Below, piece by piece: positions 6,501-15,466 of a DNA stretch of 33,528 nt. The position numbers and the translations under genes are program-made. How positions within the stretch are numbered: the stretch's first letter is position 1; each line of letters starts with the position of its first letter. The DNA comes from SAR324 cluster bacterium. GTDB taxonomy: Bacteria > SAR324 > XYD2-FULL-50-16. Location of the stretch: NCBI GenBank assembly GCA_028280735.1, contig JANQLH010000399.1, positions 1-33,528 of the forward strand. The letters are read 5' to 3'. Under the pieces are notes generated by a model. It saw only the letters and a program-made list of their open reading frames with translations. It was not told the origin of the DNA and searched no databases.

Positions 6501-8732
6501 ATGGTTTTATTTCGCAATAAAAAAGAAAAGCTAAAGTCGTCTCCGGAGCATCAACGTCAAATTCGAAACCGGATAGGATTGATCCTGTTCCTTTTTGTTT
6601 TGATCGTCACGCTTTTGCTCTTTAACTACTACCAGCAGGGTTTAACGGATTGGAAAAGCATTGATGCCAACCTTAATATTTTTCTGTTGATCAATTTGAA
6701 TATTCTGTTGTTGGTCACAGTGATTCTGTTGATAATCAGAAATCTTGTGAAGCTGGTTTATGAGCGAAAGAAAAGAAAACTGGGGTTCCGTTTAAAATAT
6801 AAGTTAACCCTGGCGTTTATGCTGGTCTCCTCTTTGCCGATGCTGATGTTCTTTTTTATTGCACACGGCCTTTTAAAGGATAGCCTTGATTTTTGGTTTA
6901 AGGGGCAGATATCCCTTGCTGTTAAAAACTCTTCAATTGTTGTCAACAACCTTAACAAGCAGGAAAACAATGATCTGAAGGTGTTTGTCCAGACAGTCGC
7001 CGATGACTACCAGCTGTATCTGAAAACCAAAGGAAGCTACAAGGAGCCCTTGCTGGATTCAAAATGGTTTACCGATACCATTAATCGTTATCGACTGGAC
7101 GGAATTACTATTTACAACGCCTCGCTGGTTCCCGTCGGCAATTGGTTTGTGGATGAGGTCAGTGAAAAAACCTGGGAGCCGTTACCGAGAGAAATATTGG
7201 CTCAGAATTCTGTCGATTTTCCTTACCTGTTAAGCAGAAAATCGGATCATGGAAAGATCAGTCGCTCGATGGTGCCTCTTCAGTTCAGTGACCAGACGTA
7301 TTATCTAGAAGTCAGCAGAATCCTTGCCGGATCAGATTTTGAAGACCTTGTTATCATGCAGGCCAACCTGGCTAATTTTAGAAATCTCACCCTGTTGGAA
7401 AATCCGATCCGGGCGAATTTTACAACCTATCTGCTTCTGTTTACCGTTTTAATCATTTTTGGAGGCATCTGGTTTGGCTACTACCTGGCGGGTAGTATCG
7501 TAGAGCCGATCGAGATTTTGGTAGGGGGAACGAGGCGTATATCCAAAGGTGACGTCGATTTTCAGATCGACCTTCAGGTGGATGATGAAATCGGTATGCT
7601 TTTGGATTCGTTTAATTCGATGACCAAAGAGTTGCTCAGTAACCGTCGTGAACTGGCTATCAGTCAGGAAGCACTAATCGATACCAACAAAACCCTCGAA
7701 GAACGTAATGTGTTTGTAGAGCTTGTTCTGCAAAACATCCAAACGGGAATCCTCTCTGTCGACAACTCCGGTTATGTCAATGGAATCAATCCCTACATGA
7801 TTCGCCTGTTTCAGATTGACCCGCCTGCTGTTCTCCAGAAACACTACCTGAGCGTTTTGACAAAGGAACAGAAGAAATATTTTGAACAGCTCAATCGGGA
7901 ACTCACGGATTCGGAACAAAATTCGGTTAAAAAAGATCTTCATTTAAAAGTGGAAAAGCGCACGATTCACGTGTCCATGGAGCTCTTTCAATTAAAAAAC
8001 CAAAAAGGGGAACCTTTGGGGCGATTATTGGTTGTAGATAATCTTACGGAAATAGATCGCTCTACCAGGGCTAATGCCTGGAGAGAAGTAGCTCGCCGTA
8101 TTGCCCACGAAATTAAAAATCCGCTGACCCCGATCCAGCTTTCAACCCAGCGGATTCGCCGTCAATATCTTGAGAATATTGCTGAGCCGGATATGCTGGA
8201 TAGTGCTACCTCGACTATCATTCGTGAAGTAAACGGACTAAAGAAAATGGTAAACGAATTCTCCAAGTTTGCGAGGCTGCCGGAGATTATTCCTTCCCCC
8301 AACAGCATCAATGAAATCTTGAAGGATGTCTGCGATCTTTTTAACCAGGGGCTACCGCAGCGCATACAATTGAATTTGATTCCCGATCCTTTAATCCCCA
8401 AAACACTTTTAGACGCAGAACAGATGAAAAGGGTTTTCACAAACTTGATTGATAACGCCATCTCAGCTATCAATGAAGAAGGCAGGATCGATCTGATCAG
8501 TTCCTACTACAAGGAACTGAAGATTGTCACAGTGGATGTGGTGGATAACGGCTCCGGTATCCCTGTTGAGATGATGTACCGGATCTTCGATCCTTATGTG
8601 ACAACCAAAAAAGAGGGAACCGGGCTTGGTTTGGCTATTGTGCAGCAAATAATCTCCGATCATGGCGGATTCATTCGTTTAAAGAACATGGAAGACCAGG
8701 GCACCAAGTTTACCATAGAATTACCGGCTTGA
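6501..8732 (+). CDS. ntrY: NtrY-like membrane sensor histidine kinase
   Basis: Membrane-bound kinase of 743 residues with the layout of NtrY, a family linked to nitrogen, redox or envelope signals. Three hydrophobic helices lie near the N-terminus (about 25-45, 60-85, 100-125), then a periplasmic sensor region (about 125-305), a fourth helix (about 308-332), a HAMP linker (about 333-385), a PAS domain (about 405-510), HisKA with H536 in ARRIAHEIKNPLTPIQLS, and an HATPase domain with DNGSGI and GTGLGLAIVQQII. The extended IAHEIKNPLTPIQLS box is characteristic of NtrY. The ATG has no good Shine-Dalgarno sequence. ntrX follows after about 120 bases, the usual partner arrangement. The true signal is unknown. 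Confidence 0.9.
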   Translation: MVLFRNKKEKLKSSPEHQRQIRNRIGLILFLFVLIVTLLLFNYYQQGLTDWKSIDANLNIFLLINLNILLLVTVILLIIRNLVKLVYERKKRKLGFRLKYKLTLAFMLVSSLPMLMFFFIAHGLLKDSLDFWFKGQISLAVKNSSIVVNNLNKQENNDLKVFVQTVADDYQLYLKTKGSYKEPLLDSKWFTDTINRYRLDGITIYNASLVPVGNWFVDEVSEKTWEPLPREILAQNSVDFPYLLSRKSDHGKISRSMVPLQFSDQTYYLEVSRILAGSDFEDLVIMQANLANFRNLTLLENPIRANFTTYLLLFTVLIIFGGIWFGYYLAGSIVEPIEILVGGTRRISKGDVDFQIDLQVDDEIGMLLDSFNSMTKELLSNRRELAISQEALIDTNKTLEERNVFVELVLQNIQTGILSVDNSGYVNGINPYMIRLFQIDPPAVLQKHYLSVLTKEQKKYFEQLNRELTDSEQNSVKKDLHLKVEKRTIHVSMELFQLKNQKGEPLGRLLVVDNLTEIDRSTRANAWREVARRIAHEIKNPLTPIQLSTQRIRRQYLENIAEPDMLDSATSTIIREVNGLKKMVNEFSKFARLPEIIPSPNSINEILKDVCDLFNQGLPQRIQLNLIPDPLIPKTLLDAEQMKRVFTNLIDNAISAINEEGRIDLISSYYKELKIVTVDVVDNGSGIPVEMMYRIFDPYVTTKKEGTGLGLAIVQQIISDHGGFIRLKNMEDQGTKFTIELPA

Positions 8733-8745
8733 TCCCTTTTTAAAT

Positions 8746-8770
8746 ATCGGTTATCTATTACGGATAATGA
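8746..8770. repeat. Degenerate GTTATC repeat between ntrY and ntrX
   Basis: ATCGGTTATCTATTACGGAT followed by AATGAC resembles the heptamer repeats at 6121 and 31681 and can fold into a small hairpin (TTATC with GATAA). It lies 14 bases after the ntrY stop codon. It is short and imperfect. Confidence 0.3.
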
Positions 8771-8856
8771 CATAAAACCCGGAAGAGTATTCAAAAGGAA
8801 AAATCTGAAGCCTCTTGCGGAATCCCATAAATAGTTAACGTTTCAATTAGGTGGCA

Positions 8857-10227
8857 ATGGCAGATAAAATTTTAATCGTGGATGATGAGTTATCAATCCT
8901 TTCAACCTTGAAAGACGTATTGGAAGATGAAGGTTTTGAGACTATAACGGCTGAATCTGCGGAAACTGCCATGGAGATATTGCAACGAAGCAGTGTGAAT
9001 CGATTTCAGGCAGTGTTGCTGGACATCTGGATGGAAGAGATCGACGGAATCGAGCTGCTGGAGTGGCTAAAAGACAGGTACCCCAGGTTACCTGTGATTA
9101 TGATGTCCGGTCACGGAACGATTGAGACAGCTGTAAAAGCCACCAAAATCGGTGCTTATGATTTCATCGAAAAACCGATTTCTTTGGAGGAACTCTTAAT
9201 CACCTTGAATCATGCTCTGAAGGAAGCTGCACTGGAACGGGAAAACGAAGAGCTTAAACAAAGGCAAAAGCACCAATCATTTGAAATCATAGGTGTTTCT
9301 CCTCCAATAAAAAAGGTGATGGATCAAATCGAACTTGCTGCCCCTACAGATGGTTGGGTCCTGATTAACGGTGAAAACGGAACGGGTAAAGAACTGGTCG
9401 CGAGGCAGATCCATAGCCGAAGCTTAAGGCAATCAGCTCCTTTTGTGGAACTAAACTGTGCTGCTATTCCCGATGAAATGATTGAGAGCGAACTGTTTGG
9501 GCATGAAAAGGGATCGTTTCCCGGGGCATCCAGTCTCAAAATCGGCAAGTTCGACCAAGCCAATGGCGGTACCTTGTTTTTGGACGAAATTGGAGATATG
9601 AGTTTGAAAACCCAGTCTAAGATTTTGAGAGTTCTTGAAGAGCAGCGATTTGAAAGGGTGGGCAGCGTGGAGATGTTTGAAGTGGATATCAGAATTATTG
9701 CCGCTTCCAACAAGAATCTCCAGGAAGAGATTTCAGCAGGTAATTTCCGCGAAGACCTGTATTACCGCCTAAACGTCATCCCGATAGACATTCCTCCCCT
9801 CAAGGAAAGAAAAAAAGACATCCCGCTGCTGATTGAACACTTTCTCAATCAATTCGTAGAAAACGGTAAAAGCTCGAAAAAGAAAATCAGCAAGGAAGCA
9901 TTAAACAGTATGATGGCTTATCATTGGCCGGGCAATGTTCGGGAATTGAAGAATATCGTCGAACGAATGATTATAATGGTTAAAACTCCTACTATCACGT
10001 TAAAACACGTCCCTCCTGTCATCCGCATGGCTAACCAGGAACTGCTGCAAGTGGATTCTTTTCCGACAACCTTTAAAGAAGCCAAAGAGACATTTGAAAA
10101 GCAGTTTATCCAGACCATGTTGCTTAAAAACAACTGGAATATATCCAAAACAGCAGAAAATATCCAGATTGAACGCAGCAACCTGCATCGTAAAATCAAA
10201 CAATTGGAGATTGTGGTACCAAAATAA
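8857..10227 (+). CDS. ntrX: NtrX-like response regulator with AAA+ and Fis-type domains
   Basis: Response regulator of 456 residues: receiver domain with phospho-site D56 (VLLDIWMEEIDG), AAA+ domain with Walker A GENGTGKE (GENGTGKE is usual in NtrX), Walker B GGTLFLDEIGDM and FREDLYYRLNVIPI, and a C-terminal Fis-type helix-turn-helix (WNISKTAENIQIERSNLHRKI). The loop that contacts sigma54, normally GAFTGA, reads GSFPGA at residues 219-224; the key Thr is replaced by Pro. Ordinary sigma54 activation is therefore doubtful, and it may act as a repressor or sigma70 regulator, as has been argued for some NtrX proteins. The start may be ATG 8857 or GTG 8851; AGG at 8849-8851 favours ATG. It pairs with the upstream NtrY-like kinase. 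Confidence 0.9.
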   Translation: MADKILIVDDELSILSTLKDVLEDEGFETITAESAETAMEILQRSSVNRFQAVLLDIWMEEIDGIELLEWLKDRYPRLPVIMMSGHGTIETAVKATKIGAYDFIEKPISLEELLITLNHALKEAALERENEELKQRQKHQSFEIIGVSPPIKKVMDQIELAAPTDGWVLINGENGTGKELVARQIHSRSLRQSAPFVELNCAAIPDEMIESELFGHEKGSFPGASSLKIGKFDQANGGTLFLDEIGDMSLKTQSKILRVLEEQRFERVGSVEMFEVDIRIIAASNKNLQEEISAGNFREDLYYRLNVIPIDIPPLKERKKDIPLLIEHFLNQFVENGKSSKKKISKEALNSMMAYHWPGNVRELKNIVERMIIMVKTPTITLKHVPPVIRMANQELLQVDSFPTTFKEAKETFEKQFIQTMLLKNNWNISKTAENIQIERSNLHRKIKQLEIVVPK

Positions 10228-10545
10228 CCCGATCGATTTGCCTGTTGTTTTACGATAATTTGCCGCCTTTGTTCAATCTGATGCTTGCCGTTCTTTTATC
10301 ACAGTACGAATAATCAATCTCGCACTTGAAATTACACCTTGAGTATTGAATCATTTGTTTATATGGTATTTTTGCAGCTTGTTGAACGGAAAATCCCTGC
10401 TTTCCCGGTAGCTGATTCAAATACCATTCTTTATCCCGTATGTTTTTTTGGTTGACTGTGCTAGAATAAAGGGAATCAGCAGGATTGTAACCAAACCCCG
10501 AATTGCATTGAGTGCTGATCCAACCCCGCAAAATGAGAAGATTTC
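10228..10545. other. Intergenic region before the TPR gene
   Basis: The 318 bases after ntrX hold no convincing gene. A minus-strand frame of 93 codons (10250-10531) has an unremarkable composition and overlaps the likely promoter. I see a probable extended -10 promoter near 10459, and no strong terminator behind ntrX. Confidence 0.5.
10459..10467 (+). promoter_or_regulatory. Candidate extended -10 promoter for the TPR gene
   Basis: TGCTAGAAT fits the extended -10 form TGnTATAAT with one mismatch. It lies about 80 bases before ATG 10546. No good -35 box sits 17 bases upstream, which is acceptable for extended -10 promoters. Confidence 0.35.
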
Positions 10546-12303
10546 ATGCTGAAAGGACTGTTTCAAAGCAAAGAAGATAAAATTAGAGCCAAAATAGACG
10601 AACACTTGGGTGAAGGCATGAAGCTGATGTCTGAAAAGTTCTACAATGGTGCGATGATTGAGTTTGACAAGGCCATGGAACTTGATCCGGAAATTGTCTA
10701 TCCAAAGTTGGTGGAAGAGCTCAGCAATGCAGCAGCTTCGGGGGATCTGCAGTCTGCCTTGTCTATCGGGTTAAACCTGATCAAGGAAAAAAACGAGGAT
10801 TTTGAACTGGCAAACAAGCTGGGGAACTATGCAAGAGAGCTCGGAGACTACAAGCAGGCAGAAGGGTTGTATAAAACAGCTTTGAAGGTCAAAAGGGGAT
10901 ACCAGAAAGCCTTTTATAACCTGGCTGCTTCACAGGCCAGGGTTAATATTTATGATGATGCCGTTCCCAGTGCGATATCCAAGTTTGAAAAAGCGGAAAA
11001 CTACGTGCTTCCCGAATACCTGGGGGAGGAAAAGTTGATTGATACCCTGACGGAGAAGGTGGGGAAAGAGAAAAAGGAGTCCGTCAAGGAGAAACTACAG
11101 GAGTTGACCGTTGAACGGGATCGGATGGTAGAGGAAGGTTCTTCCGTAGAAGCAAAGGGTATCGATCTGGAGATTAAGAAGTTAAAGGAGAATGCGGATA
11201 AAGTGCTACCGGAAGATATTTTGGGCGAATTTGATAAAATGGCCGGCGAAGATTCCGAAAATGCAGATGATCATCTGTACAATAAAGTCCTGTTTGCCGT
11301 TAAAAATAAAATGACTACTGTTGCCCTTGAAACTATAGGCAAGTTGTCTGTTAAAGACTACGAAACCTTGGGACTGCTTCATGCGATCGCACTGGAACAA
11401 AAAGGTAAACGTGAAGAGGCTATCAGCCGGATGATAAAACTCTTGGGTAAAAACGAATTCAATCGCTACAACAACGTTAATCTTGGTTTGATGTATCGCC
11501 GATTGAACAAGACGTTCCTGGCCACCAAGTACCTCATCAAAACCGCTGCGCTGCTGGATAAATCAAATGGTATTTACAGCATGAAGGAGCTGGTGAAAGA
11601 GGCGGATGAATGCTATGAAACCGGTAATCTGAAAAAGGCGCTGAATTACTATACCATTGCGGTTACGGAAATCCCCACTCCCAGGATTTGGGATCAGATT
11701 GGTACCATCTACATAGAAAGGAAGAAGTACGATGAGGCTGTGGAAGCCTTTCGCCGCCTGAAGGAACTGGATCCAAATTCTGAAATTGGTGACAGCAAAC
11801 TTATGGAGATCCACAATTATTATGTTGAAAAAGCCGATGTTTTAATGGATGAGCGTAAGTTTAAGCCCGCCGCAGACTATCTTCACAAAGCACTGGGCGT
11901 CTTAAGACTACCCGACACCCTGAAGAAGGCAGCTTCGGTATACAAACAACTCAACGTTCCCGAGAAAGAAAAAGAACTGCTAAAAGAGTATCAAGCTCTT
12001 TTAGATGCTGAAAAAGAGAAGGAGCAGGAAGAAAAGAGACAAACCCTGATACTTCAGGGTAAGCAAGAGCTTGCAAAAAAGAACTACCTGAAGGCTATCG
12101 AAATCTACGAAAGCATCCTGCGTATGAAAGTCGACCGTAAGATCTTTTTACAACTGGCTGCCCTTTATAAAGGTCTAAAAAAGATGGATAACCTTAATGA
12201 CTTGGAACGACGTTGGGAGAAGATGGTTGCGCATGAAGAAAAAATGAAACAGTTCGAAAAGGATGAGGCAAGAAAAGAACAAGCCGAACAGGATGATCCC
12301 TAA
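10546..12303 (+). CDS. Cytoplasmic tetratricopeptide-repeat protein
   Basis: Protein of 585 residues made largely of TPR-like helix pairs, for example around 28-60 (FYNGAMIEFDKAMELDP), 95-125 (LGDYKQAEGLYKTALKV), 355-410 (GNLKKALNYYTIA, KKYDEAVEAFRRLKELDP) and 500-530 (KKNYLKAIEIYESILRM). Between them are highly charged, probably coiled-coil segments (about 155-215 and 480-500), and the tail is Glu/Lys-rich. No signal peptide or membrane helix, so it is likely a cytoplasmic scaffold. GAGAAG upstream and ATG 10546 define the start. Its stop overlaps the stop of the opposing ubiE-like gene by 4 bases. I cannot assign a partner or process. Confidence 0.85.
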   Translation: MLKGLFQSKEDKIRAKIDEHLGEGMKLMSEKFYNGAMIEFDKAMELDPEIVYPKLVEELSNAAASGDLQSALSIGLNLIKEKNEDFELANKLGNYARELGDYKQAEGLYKTALKVKRGYQKAFYNLAASQARVNIYDDAVPSAISKFEKAENYVLPEYLGEEKLIDTLTEKVGKEKKESVKEKLQELTVERDRMVEEGSSVEAKGIDLEIKKLKENADKVLPEDILGEFDKMAGEDSENADDHLYNKVLFAVKNKMTTVALETIGKLSVKDYETLGLLHAIALEQKGKREEAISRMIKLLGKNEFNRYNNVNLGLMYRRLNKTFLATKYLIKTAALLDKSNGIYSMKELVKEADECYETGNLKKALNYYTIAVTEIPTPRIWDQIGTIYIERKKYDEAVEAFRRLKELDPNSEIGDSKLMEIHNYYVEKADVLMDERKFKPAADYLHKALGVLRLPDTLKKAASVYKQLNVPEKEKELLKEYQALLDAEKEKEQEEKRQTLILQGKQELAKKNYLKAIEIYESILRMKVDRKIFLQLAALYKGLKKMDNLNDLERRWEKMVAHEEKMKQFEKDEARKEQAEQDDP

Positions 12304-13019
12304 TCCCGTTTTTTTAAAGCATGGTGAACGGTGACAATGCCGAAATGAAAATTATGGTATGACACGTCTACAAACCCATGCCCCTCAAGCATTTCAGCCA
12401 GCTTTTGTTGTGAAGGATATTCCACGGAAGATTCCGGGAAATAATCAAACATATCCTCGCCCGGATAAATCAATTTTCCAATTTTCGGTACGATCTTAAA
12501 AAAGTAGAAGTCAGAGAGTTCCCGAATTATCGGAATTTTGACCTTTCCCATATCAAGGCAGAGAAACCGTCCGCCAGGCTTTAGAACACGATGGACTTCC
12601 GCAAGACAAAGCGATATATCAACCAGGTTTCTCAACCCGTATCCGACTGTAACTGCATCCAGACTTTTGCTTTTGATTGGAAGTACTGTTGCATCGCCCT
12701 GCAAAAATGAAGACAATCCAGTATGGTCTCTTTCCTCAGCTACTGCCAGCATACCGGGGGAAAAATCCAATCCCACGGTGGTTCCTTGCGCTCCGGTTTT
12801 TTTTTGAAGCAGTTGAGTGATGTCACCTGTTCCGCAGCAAATATCAAGTACCCGGTCTCCCGGCTTCAGACTTGCTTTTTTTACCAAAAACCGTTTCCAG
12901 TAGCGGTGCATGCCTTGAGTGACAATATCATTGAAGAGATCGTATTTTCCGGCTATACCGGAAAATTTTTTTTGGACGTAATCTGCTTTGGATTTTCCTT
13001 CAGGAATGGTAAAGGCCAT
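12300..13019 (-). CDS. ubiE: Demethylmenaquinone/ubiquinone C-methyltransferase (UbiE/MenG)
   Basis: SAM-dependent methyltransferase that adds the ring methyl group in the last steps of menaquinone or ubiquinone synthesis. Its 239 residues contain the UbiE signatures YDLFNDIVTQGMHRYWKRF (about 26-44), SAM motif I LDICCGTGD (58-66), GYGLRN, EVHRVLKPGGRF and YPSQQKLAEMLEGHGF. It is the last gene of a minus-strand group rnc, pseudouridine synthase, secreted protein, ubiE, with a 17-base gap upstream, and it converges on the TPR gene with a 4-base overlap of stop codons. Whether the quinone is mena- or ubiquinone cannot be decided here; an anaerobic lifestyle would favour menaquinone and the name menG. 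Confidence 0.93.
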   Translation of the reverse strand: MAFTIPEGKSKADYVQKKFSGIAGKYDLFNDIVTQGMHRYWKRFLVKKASLKPGDRVLDICCGTGDITQLLQKKTGAQGTTVGLDFSPGMLAVAEERDHTGLSSFLQGDATVLPIKSKSLDAVTVGYGLRNLVDISLCLAEVHRVLKPGGRFLCLDMGKVKIPIIRELSDFYFFKIVPKIGKLIYPGEDMFDYFPESSVEYPSQQKLAEMLEGHGFVDVSYHNFHFGIVTVHHALKKRD

Positions 13020-13036
13020 AATGGGTAAGTTTGTTA

Positions 13037-13567
13037 TTACAGATTTTGAGCAGGGATCCCGGCTGCGGGATTCGGCTGTTCTGCTTGGTTTTCTTCGCCT
13101 TCCACAGGGGCAGGAGGTGCGGCGTTTTCCAGATCAAATTCATAATACCTGTTGTACAACTGCCGCTTTTCTCCAAAACGTACTCCATAGACATTGCTGT
13201 TGACACTGCCCTGGAAGTAAGCCAATTCAATGACACCGATCCAGCCTTGGGTGATGTGTTTTTCCAGTTTTATCCGAACCCGTTGCCCTTTTTGGAATTT
13301 TGGTTGGATGGGGTCAGGCATGGGGCAGGGTTGTTTGAATTTGGATGTATCGCCATAACACATCCAGGTAGCCTTCACGAAAACGGAGAATCGGTTGCCT
13401 CCACCGTGAGTGAGGATGTATTTGTCCGGTGAGAAACCGGTAACCTGTTCGAACTTCTTTTTATCGATATGATCATAGACTTCAATTAGAAAAGCCCGAT
13501 ACTCACCAAAAACACTGGTTAAAGGAAGAATTACCAAGAGAATGATCACCGGTATCAGTCTTTTCAT
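13037..13567 (-). CDS. Exported protein of unknown function (176 aa)
   Basis: I do not recognise the family. Residues 1-21 form a clear signal peptide (MKRLIPVIILLVILPLTSVFG), likely cut after SVFG, so the protein is periplasmic or extracellular; there is no lipobox Cys. The mature part is mixed beta-like with SPDKYILTHGGGNRFSVFVKATW, two Cys near residues 70-81 (TWMCYGD, KQPCPMPD), and QRVRIKLEKHITQGWIGVIELAYFQG, and ends in a Pro/Ala/Glu-rich low-complexity tail from about residue 150. Its start overlaps the stop of the pseudouridine synthase gene by 4 bases (ATGA type), so it is translationally coupled. Its presence within an RNA-processing and quinone group is unexplained. Confidence 0.8.
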   Translation of the reverse strand: MKRLIPVIILLVILPLTSVFGEYRAFLIEVYDHIDKKKFEQVTGFSPDKYILTHGGGNRFSVFVKATWMCYGDTSKFKQPCPMPDPIQPKFQKGQRVRIKLEKHITQGWIGVIELAYFQGSVNSNVYGVRFGEKRQLYNRYYEFDLENAAPPAPVEGEENQAEQPNPAAGIPAQNL

Positions 13568-14295
13568 ATCGATACCCCGGTTAGTTCCAGCAGGTCGAAT
13601 ACCTCTTCGTCACTAAGTTTTCTTACTTCACCGGGTTTCATCTCTTTAAGGTCTACATTACCGATTCCAAATCGTTTAATTTTGATAACCGGATACCCAA
13701 TCTGCCCGAACATTTTTTTTATATGGTGTTTTAGACCTTCCTGCAATGAAACGGAGAGCCAGGTTTTATCATTGACATGATGCAACAGCCTGATCCTGGT
13801 TGGTTGCCTTTTTTTGTGATCGATAACCGGACCCGCTTTGAGTTCATTTAATTGATTGTTGCTGATTTTCCCTTTAATTTTCACAAAATACTCTTTCCAA
13901 ACATGTTTTGTCGGGTGAGCGATGTTTTGAGCCAGGTCTCCGTCGTTTGTCAAAAGAACGAGACCTTCAGCATCATAGTCCAAACGACCAATGGGAAACA
14001 ACCTGGTAGAGGTTTTGGGGAAATAGTTAACAATTGTGTCCCTGCCTTGGGGGTCGTCCAGGGTTGTCATGCATGATTTTGGTTTATAGAGAGCGTAAAC
14101 CACCTTTCTTGCTTTTTGTGCTCCCACTTTTCGGCCGTCGACTCGCACATGGTCGGAATTGGGATCGACCTTGACACCCATTTCGGTGACTATGGAGCCG
14201 TTAACGGACACACGGCCTTCGGCTATCATTGTTTCCGCTTTCCTCCTGGATGCGATACCGGCATCAGCGATATATTTCTGCAACCTAACTGCCAT
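13564..14295 (-). CDS. rluB: Ribosomal large-subunit pseudouridine synthase (RluB/RsuA family)
   Basis: Converts a specific rRNA uridine to pseudouridine. An N-terminal S4 RNA-binding domain (RLQKYIADAGIASRRKAETMIAEGRVSVNG, about 4-33) is followed by the catalytic domain with the family signature LFPIGRLDYDAEGLVLLTNDGD, where the first Asp of GRLDYD is the catalytic nucleophile. Length 243 is normal for RluB/RluE/RsuA types; the bacterial large-subunit RluB is the best guess, but the exact target uridine cannot be read from the sequence. The start overlaps the end of rnc by 11 bases and the stop overlaps the next gene by 4 bases, so the genes form one operon. Confidence 0.92.
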   Translation of the reverse strand: MAVRLQKYIADAGIASRRKAETMIAEGRVSVNGSIVTEMGVKVDPNSDHVRVDGRKVGAQKARKVVYALYKPKSCMTTLDDPQGRDTIVNYFPKTSTRLFPIGRLDYDAEGLVLLTNDGDLAQNIAHPTKHVWKEYFVKIKGKISNNQLNELKAGPVIDHKKRQPTRIRLLHHVNDKTWLSVSLQEGLKHHIKKMFGQIGYPVIKIKRFGIGNVDLKEMKPGEVRKLSDEEVFDLLELTGVSI

Positions 14296-15037
14296 TTCTA
14301 TTTCTCAACTTTTTGAATGCATCAATTGCTGCATGTTGCTCAGACATTTTTTTACTTTTGCCCGTGCCGACGCCGAAAATCTGATCACCAACCATCAATG
14401 CTGTGACAAATTCCTTATCGTGATCCGGACCCCTTTCTTCTATGACTTTGTAAACAAGAGTACCCAACTTGTTTTTTTGGACATATTCTTGAAAATCTGT
14501 TTTATAATCGACCGTGGCAAAGGTTTCTTCGGCTTTTTCTATTTCTTCGGCAAACAAGGTTTTAATCATCCTGGCAACAATTTCCACCCCGTTGTCCTTT
14601 TTACTATCCAGATAAACGGCTGAAAATAGGGCTTCCAAAGCATCGGAAAGAATGGAGCTTTTTGCCCGACCCCCTGTTATCTCTTCACCCTTGCCTATAA
14701 ACAAATAATGGCCAAGATTTATTTTTTGGGCCAGTTTACTGAGACCCTTTTCAGACACCAGTACAGCCCTAAACTTGGAGAGCATACCCTCCGGTAGATC
14801 AGGATAATTGTTCATCAGGTGATCACTCATGACAAACTGCAAGATGGCGTCTCCCAGGAATTCGAGACGTTCGTTGTTTTCCTGGTCATTTTCATGGGCA
14901 AAGGATTTATGAGTCAGTGCCTGAATCAGCAACCGAATGTCTGCGAATTTGTATGCTATCGTTTGCTGGAGCTTGTCCAGTTTTTCCGGTGCGTCCTCGT
15001 TGAAAGGTTCCGGTAGGATATTATCATTTGTAGTCAT
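14285..15037 (-). CDS. rnc: Ribonuclease III
   Basis: Double-strand-specific endoribonuclease that matures rRNA precursors and some mRNAs. The RNase III domain carries the signature NNERLEFLGDAIL with its catalytic acidic residues and the second acidic cluster LSDALEALFSAVYLD. A C-terminal double-stranded RNA-binding domain follows (DFQEYVQKNKLGTLVYKV to SEQHAAIDAFKKL). With ATG 15037 the protein has 250 residues, closer to the usual 225-240 than the 270 obtained from ATG 15097, whose extra 20 residues look unconserved. GGAT lies 7 bases upstream of 15037. Either start is possible. First gene of the rnc-rluB-unknown-ubiE group. Confidence 0.94.
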   Translation of the reverse strand: MTTNDNILPEPFNEDAPEKLDKLQQTIAYKFADIRLLIQALTHKSFAHENDQENNERLEFLGDAILQFVMSDHLMNNYPDLPEGMLSKFRAVLVSEKGLSKLAQKINLGHYLFIGKGEEITGGRAKSSILSDALEALFSAVYLDSKKDNGVEIVARMIKTLFAEEIEKAEETFATVDYKTDFQEYVQKNKLGTLVYKVIEERGPDHDKEFVTALMVGDQIFGVGTGKSKKMSEQHAAIDAFKKLRNRNGS

Positions 15038-15097
15038 GGTATGATCCGACTCGAAGGTTGAAGTGTCCGATTGTTGGAATTTCGGAGTCAATACCAT

Positions 15098-15466
15098 TAA
15101 ACCAAGACAATACGAACCATCCCGGAAAACAGGATAACCGGTTCTTGACTTAATGAAACTGAATCCCTTGGGGCGCTGGCAGCCTCATTTCTACACCTAT
15201 CAAGACTTCTGAATGGTTGTCTTCATAAATCTATGCAAAACACTGATGTAAAAGATTTGAGCTTAAGATAATCTGTGCAATTTTCCTACCAGAAGAATCT
15301 TATTATCTCGCAAGCTAAAACGGATAAATCAGATAATCCTATTCAGAAAAACAGTTTTATCATTGATTTTCTTACCACTTGGTAATTGCACTCGACGAAT
15401 CAATTGAGAATTAATACAGTATGACATTGTTTTCGATCCAATAACTATCTTACCCATGCGGCAGGA
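15098..15466. other. Divergent intergenic region between rnc and recQ
   Basis: The 369 AT-rich bases must carry the promoters of the rnc group (minus) and recQ (plus). I see no confident promoter pair, no strong hairpin and no RNA gene. A single GGTTATCC element (minus strand, near 15134-15141) resembles the repeats found elsewhere. Confidence 0.4.

Noticed and set aside
10250-10531. Minus-strand frame of 93 codons between ntrX and the TPR gene
   Set aside because: Uncharacteristic composition, no ribosome site seen, and it covers the likely promoter region of the TPR gene.
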